A stretch of DNA of 16,976 nucleotides. It comes from Deltaproteobacteria bacterium (GTDB lineage Bacteria > Desulfobacterota > Desulfobacteria > Desulfobacterales > ETH-SRB1). The stretch spans positions 1 to 16,976 of the forward strand of contig JAFCZU010000034.1 of assembly GCA_019314185.1 (NCBI GenBank). Reading direction: 5' to 3'. Every line of letters starts with the position of its first letter. The stretch's first letter is position 1. Made by a program: the position numbers and the translations under genes. Under the pieces are notes generated by a model. The model was given only the letters and a program-made list of their open reading frames with translations. It had not been told where the DNA came from and made no database searches. Shown piece by piece: positions 14,219 through 16,976 of the stretch.

Positions 14219-14563
14219 ATGAAAAAAATTGCAATAGTTGGTTGCGGCTCATATATGGACAGCGGCTATGGCTGTCCAGGAGAATGGAGATGCCTTAAGG
14301 CAGCTGCTCTTGGAGAAGGTGCTTTCGATGAACCATCTCAGGTAGTATCATTTGTAAAATGTGTATGCCCAGGCAGATCTACTGTTAACAATGTGGGCAT
14401 GGCAATGAAGTTGTCGGAAATAAAACCTGACATCATTTATCTCAGCTCATGTCTCGCCAATGCCAAACCGAATTGTCCCTACTCCAGCGCTGAAGATATG
14501 GCTAAATTTATAGAAAACAAAACCGGAATTAAAGTGGTTCTCGGCACACATGATTATCATTAA
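14219..14563 (+). CDS. CGGC-domain-like cysteine-rich protein
   Basis: This 114-aa protein starts at ATG 14219 behind an excellent AAAGGAGG. It resembles CGGC-domain proteins, with MKKIAIVGCGSYMDS, a GYGCPGEWRC segment, a CPGR turn and a CxxxxxxxCPYS region. Cysteines lie at 9, 19, 25, 48, 50, 78 and 86, so metal or Fe-S binding, or thiol chemistry, is likely. The family's function is not established; it is frequent in anaerobes. The name-giving C-G-G-C is here K-C-V-C (47-50), which shifts one cysteine. The gene is divergent from the MFS gene and followed by heptamer arrays. Whether it works with the neighbouring transporter or U32 protein is unknown. Confidence 0.75.
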   Translation: MKKIAIVGCGSYMDSGYGCPGEWRCLKAAALGEGAFDEPSQVVSFVKCVCPGRSTVNNVGMAMKLSEIKPDIIYLSSCLANAKPNCPYSSAEDMAKFIENKTGIKVVLGTHDYH

Positions 14564-14625
14564 CACCTGCAAAGTTCCTCCAGGCAGCTTCTGGCGAGCA
14601 GGGGAATTTTAGCTGTGACACCTGT

Positions 14626-14653
14626 GTTAAGCAATTAGCTGTTAGCAATTAGC
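14626..14653. repeat. Heptanucleotide array E (left arm of inverted pair)
   Basis: Four clear units: GTTAAGC, AATTAGC, TGTTAGC, AATTAGC. Degenerate units (TCTTGTT, AGTTCTT and others) continue to about 14681. The array is the inverted counterpart of array F, 85 nt further on. Confidence 0.75.
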
Positions 14654-14687
14654 TCTTGTTAGTTCTTGTGGTTAGCAGCAATTCGAT

Positions 14688-14706
14688 TTTCACCCATTGA
14701 GTGAAA
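14688..14706. repeat. Central hairpin between heptamer arrays E and F
   Basis: TTTCAC (14688-14693) pairs with GTGAAA (14701-14706) around a 7-nt loop. It sits roughly in the middle between the two inverted arrays. Confidence 0.4.
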
Positions 14707-14738
14707 TGTTGACCTCTAACAATATATTGAATTATTGT

Positions 14739-14766
14739 GCTAACTGCTAATGACTAATCGCTCATT
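14739..14766. repeat. Heptanucleotide array F (right arm of inverted pair)
   Basis: Four units: GCTAACT, GCTAATG, ACTAATC, GCTCATT. The reverse complement (GTTAGC/ATTAGC) matches array E. It ends 12 nt before the U32-family start codon, leaving little room for a separate ribosome binding site. Confidence 0.75.
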
Positions 14767-14778
14767 TTAGTTTTAAAT

Positions 14779-16785
14779 ATGATGCAAATTCAAAAATGTA
14801 CAAAGCCATCACAAAGATCAATTCCTCTAATTCTTGCTCCTGCAGGGAATAAAGCTTCTTTCTTAGCCGCTCTTGCAGCCGGCGCTGATGCTGTCTACTG
14901 CGGCCTGAAAAACTTTTCCGCTCGCATGGAAACAAAAAACTTCACAGTTGAAGAACTTATTCCTCTAAAACAACTTGCTCATGATATGGGCGTTAAGGTT
15001 TATGTGGCCTTAAACTCCATATTAAAACCTGATGACATAAATAGAGTTAGAGAAATACTTGTTGAGTTAAATCGATTTGTAAAGCCGGATGCTCTCATAG
15101 TTCAGGATCTATCATTAGTGGAACTGGCAAGACAGACCGGTTTTTCCGGCGAACTTCATCTGTCAACACTGGCCAATGTCAGCTTTCCTGAAGCCTTGAA
15201 ATCCATCAGGAAAAACCTCGGAATCGACCGTGTTGTTGTCCCAAGAGAGCTCAGCGTAGATGAAATAAAAACCATGGCATCAGCCTGCCCCGAGGGTCTT
15301 TCTCTCGAAGTATTCGTGCATGGGGCTCTTTGCTATGGAGTTTCCGGAAGATGTTATTGGAGCAGCTATTTTGGCGGGAAAAGCGGTCTCAGGGGAAGAT
15401 GTGTCCAGCCATGCCGCAGGCTTTACACACAAAAGAAGCAAAAAAGAAGATTTTTTTCATGCCAGGATCTCAGCCTTGACGTTCTCGCTAAGGTTCTTTT
15501 GTCTGTTCCTGAAGTAAGCACCTGGAAAATAGAAGGCCGTAAAAAAGGCGCGCATTATGTCTTTTACACAACACGGGCGTACAGAATTTTAAGAGATCAT
15601 GGAACAGATCCAAAGATGAAAAAAATTGCCCTTGGACTTCTTGAGCATGCCCTTGGACGAACTGGAACTCATTACAATTTTTTGTCTCAACGGCCACAAA
15701 ACCCCATTAATATAGATGGCCAAAGCGGCTCAGGACTTCTTGCAGGAAAAATACAGGGCGGAAAACAAAAACCATATTTAAACCCAAGAATAGAACTTTT
15801 GCCGGGAGACGTCCTGCGAATCGGATATGAGGACGAATCATGGCATACAATTTATAAGGTAACTAAATATGTGCCTAAAAGGGGGCGTCTGTATCTGAAG
15901 CTTCCGTCGAGAAAAAAGGACACCGGCATGGCACCGGTTTTTCTCACAAACAGGCTGGAAAAAGCGCTTGGAGAAATGTTATCCAAACTGGAAGAAAAAC
16001 TTGTCTGCCCACAAAAGAGACAACCTGTTACCTCGACCTTTATTGCCGGACTTCCGGCCAAAAATTCAAAAATATCCGGGAAAAGAAGAAAGATACTTGA
16101 GCTGCATGTAAACAGAAAACCTGACAGTTCAAAACAGGACACGACAGGCGCCTGGCTGTCTGCCGAAGCTCAAAAGGGGTTTCAAAAAAGTATTAAGCAA
16201 AAAATCTGGTGGTGGCTTCCACCAGTAACCTGGCCTGATGATGAGACAAAACAAAAAGAACTGATCAAACTCACCAGGAAAAACGGTAGCCGAAATTTTG
16301 TGCTAAACTCTCCGTGGCAGATTAATCTTTTCTCAAACCCAAAAAATTTGAACCTTTGGGCCGGGCCATTTTGCAATATAGCAAACAATTCAGCTATAAG
16401 CATCCTGTCATCACTTGGTTTTGCCGGTGTCATTGTAAGCCCGGAACTTGGCCGTAAAGATTATTTACTCCTCCCAAAATACAGCCCCCTGCCCCTTGGC
16501 ATAGTTATCGAGGGATACTGGCCTGTCAGCATATCACGAATCCTTTGTAAGGATTTTAAAACAGAAACAATTTTTTCAAGCCCAAAAGGAGAAGATGCCT
16601 GGGTCAAAAAACAGGGATCAGATTTCTGGATCTATCCAAACTGGAAGCTTGATATAAAAAGTAAAAAAGATGAACTTCAAAAGGCGGGTTACAGTCTGTT
16701 TACATATCTTCATGAGCCGCTTCCGTCAAATGTGAAGCTAAAAAAAAGACCAGGGTTGTGGAACTGGAATCTGGATTTACTATAG
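14779..16785 (+). CDS. U32-family (RlhA/TrhP-like) protein, probable RNA hydroxylase
   Basis: This 668-aa member of the so-called peptidase U32 family is close to RlhA in length (about 650 aa). It opens with the TIM-barrel-like LILAPAGNKASFLAALAAGADAVYCG and carries the family signature EVFVHGALCYGVSGRC. Four cysteines, C185-x6-C192-x15-C208-x3-C212, match the [4Fe-4S] ligands expected in this family. RlhA, TrhP and UbiU/UbiV use prephenate-dependent or related chemistry to hydroxylate RNA or quinones, so RNA hydroxylation is a better guess than proteolysis. The C-terminal half (about 310-668) fits the extra domain of long members. The start MMQIQ has no Shine-Dalgarno sequence; the upstream heptamer array ends 12 nt before it. 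Confidence 0.82.
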   Translation: MMQIQKCTKPSQRSIPLILAPAGNKASFLAALAAGADAVYCGLKNFSARMETKNFTVEELIPLKQLAHDMGVKVYVALNSILKPDDINRVREILVELNRFVKPDALIVQDLSLVELARQTGFSGELHLSTLANVSFPEALKSIRKNLGIDRVVVPRELSVDEIKTMASACPEGLSLEVFVHGALCYGVSGRCYWSSYFGGKSGLRGRCVQPCRRLYTQKKQKRRFFSCQDLSLDVLAKVLLSVPEVSTWKIEGRKKGAHYVFYTTRAYRILRDHGTDPKMKKIALGLLEHALGRTGTHYNFLSQRPQNPINIDGQSGSGLLAGKIQGGKQKPYLNPRIELLPGDVLRIGYEDESWHTIYKVTKYVPKRGRLYLKLPSRKKDTGMAPVFLTNRLEKALGEMLSKLEEKLVCPQKRQPVTSTFIAGLPAKNSKISGKRRKILELHVNRKPDSSKQDTTGAWLSAEAQKGFQKSIKQKIWWWLPPVTWPDDETKQKELIKLTRKNGSRNFVLNSPWQINLFSNPKNLNLWAGPFCNIANNSAISILSSLGFAGVIVSPELGRKDYLLLPKYSPLPLGIVIEGYWPVSISRILCKDFKTETIFSSPKGEDAWVKKQGSDFWIYPNWKLDIKSKKDELQKAGYSLFTYLHEPLPSNVKLKKRPGLWNWNLDLL

Positions 16786-16798
16786 AATAACAGTAACC

Positions 16799-16819
16799 GT
16801 TCACGGTTCAGCGGTTAAT
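16799..16819. repeat. Heptanucleotide array G
   Basis: Three units follow the U32-family stop codon: GTTCACG, GTTCAGC, GGTTAAT. The first unit is the same as in array C, about 11 kb away. No inverted partner was found before the window ends. Confidence 0.65.
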
Positions 16820-16855
16820 TGCTTTGCGAGGTTCTTCATCTTTTTGCTTTTAAGT

Positions 16856-16975
16856 TCAGCACAAGCTCGCTTCTGAAGCAATGTAAATACCTTTATCAGC
16901 CAAAGATGGTACAATCTGACTCGGTGGTAAACTTTTATATTCAGGCGAGTTACATGTTTCTACAATCTTTGAACG
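16856..16975 (-). pseudogene. IS3-family transposase (OrfB) remnant
   Basis: The minus-strand frame entering from the right edge reads CNSPEYKSLPPSQIVPSLAD then KGIYIASEASLC and stops at TGA 16856-16858. This matches the IS3-group OrfB segment 'NSPEF..L.P.QIVP.LAD.G.YIASESTFYRVL'. The FYR before the helix is missing. After a frame change VLNLKAKR can be read, ending in another stop, so the gene is broken here. The part outside the window may be longer. It marks an accessory boundary just beyond the U32-family gene. Confidence 0.65.
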
Positions 16976-16976
16976 T

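Noticed and set aside
14626..14766. CRISPR array
   Set aside because: The repeats are only 7 nt, tandem without spacers, and inverted relative to each other; no cas genes are present.
14779..16785. Protease function for the U32-family gene
   Set aside because: Characterised relatives with the four-cysteine signature act as RNA or quinone hydroxylation factors; no catalytic protease residues are recognisable.
16799..16819. Array G as a rho-independent terminator of the U32-family gene
   Set aside because: The sequence is a direct heptamer repeat with only a short internal palindrome, and no U-run follows.

Overview
The window looks like a piece of a sulfate-reducing Desulfobacterota chromosome (formerly Deltaproteobacteria), most likely near the Desulfobacterales. 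This is inferred from the gene set: an AhbB-type siroheme decarboxylase, a DsrE-like protein with an in-frame UGA that looks like a selenocysteine codon, a very long pyruvate-carboxylase-like protein, a CGGC-type cysteine-rich protein, and AT-leaning spacers full of short tandem repeats and transposon debris. No rRNA, tRNA or CRISPR array was seen.

Left accessory edge (1-2130). An ISL3-like element runs in from the left and appears inserted into an IS256-family remnant. It is followed by the candidate selenoprotein (567-917), a broken CopG/BrnA-type antitoxin gene (about 1103-1254), a small zinc-ribbon membrane protein (1326-1652), and a 240-bp MITE-like element with terminal inverted repeats and an 8-bp flanking direct repeat (1871-2127). 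The right edge (16856-16976) ends in an IS3-family transposase remnant.

Core (2177-7148). On the minus strand, in transcription order, are mtnA (methionine salvage), ahbB (alternative heme synthesis) and a B12-binding-type radical SAM protein. A YihY/BrkB-type membrane protein with a C-terminal helix-turn-helix-like region diverges from mtnA, and its 3' end overlaps a tiny secreted-protein gene on the other strand.

Metabolic block (7217-13945). A 1225-aa biotin-dependent carboxylase with an unusual C-terminal zinc ribbon lies on the minus strand, then a YfcE-type phosphoesterase on plus. Convergent to that is metF, with a fosmidomycin-resistance-like MFS transporter upstream of it. The metF and mtnA genes link to one-carbon and methionine metabolism, but nothing shows that they form one operon.

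Right part (13946-16785). A 122-nt region with extensive nested pairing lies between the divergent MFS and CGGC-protein genes. A U32-family protein related to the RlhA/TrhP RNA hydroxylases follows.

The two most distinctive signals are the UGA-containing DsrE gene, with a hairpin just after the UGA, and seven arrays of tandem heptanucleotides in the spacers. The heptamer differs between spacers but the 7-nt period is constant, and two pairs of arrays are arranged as inverted repeats around cores of 85-90 nt.
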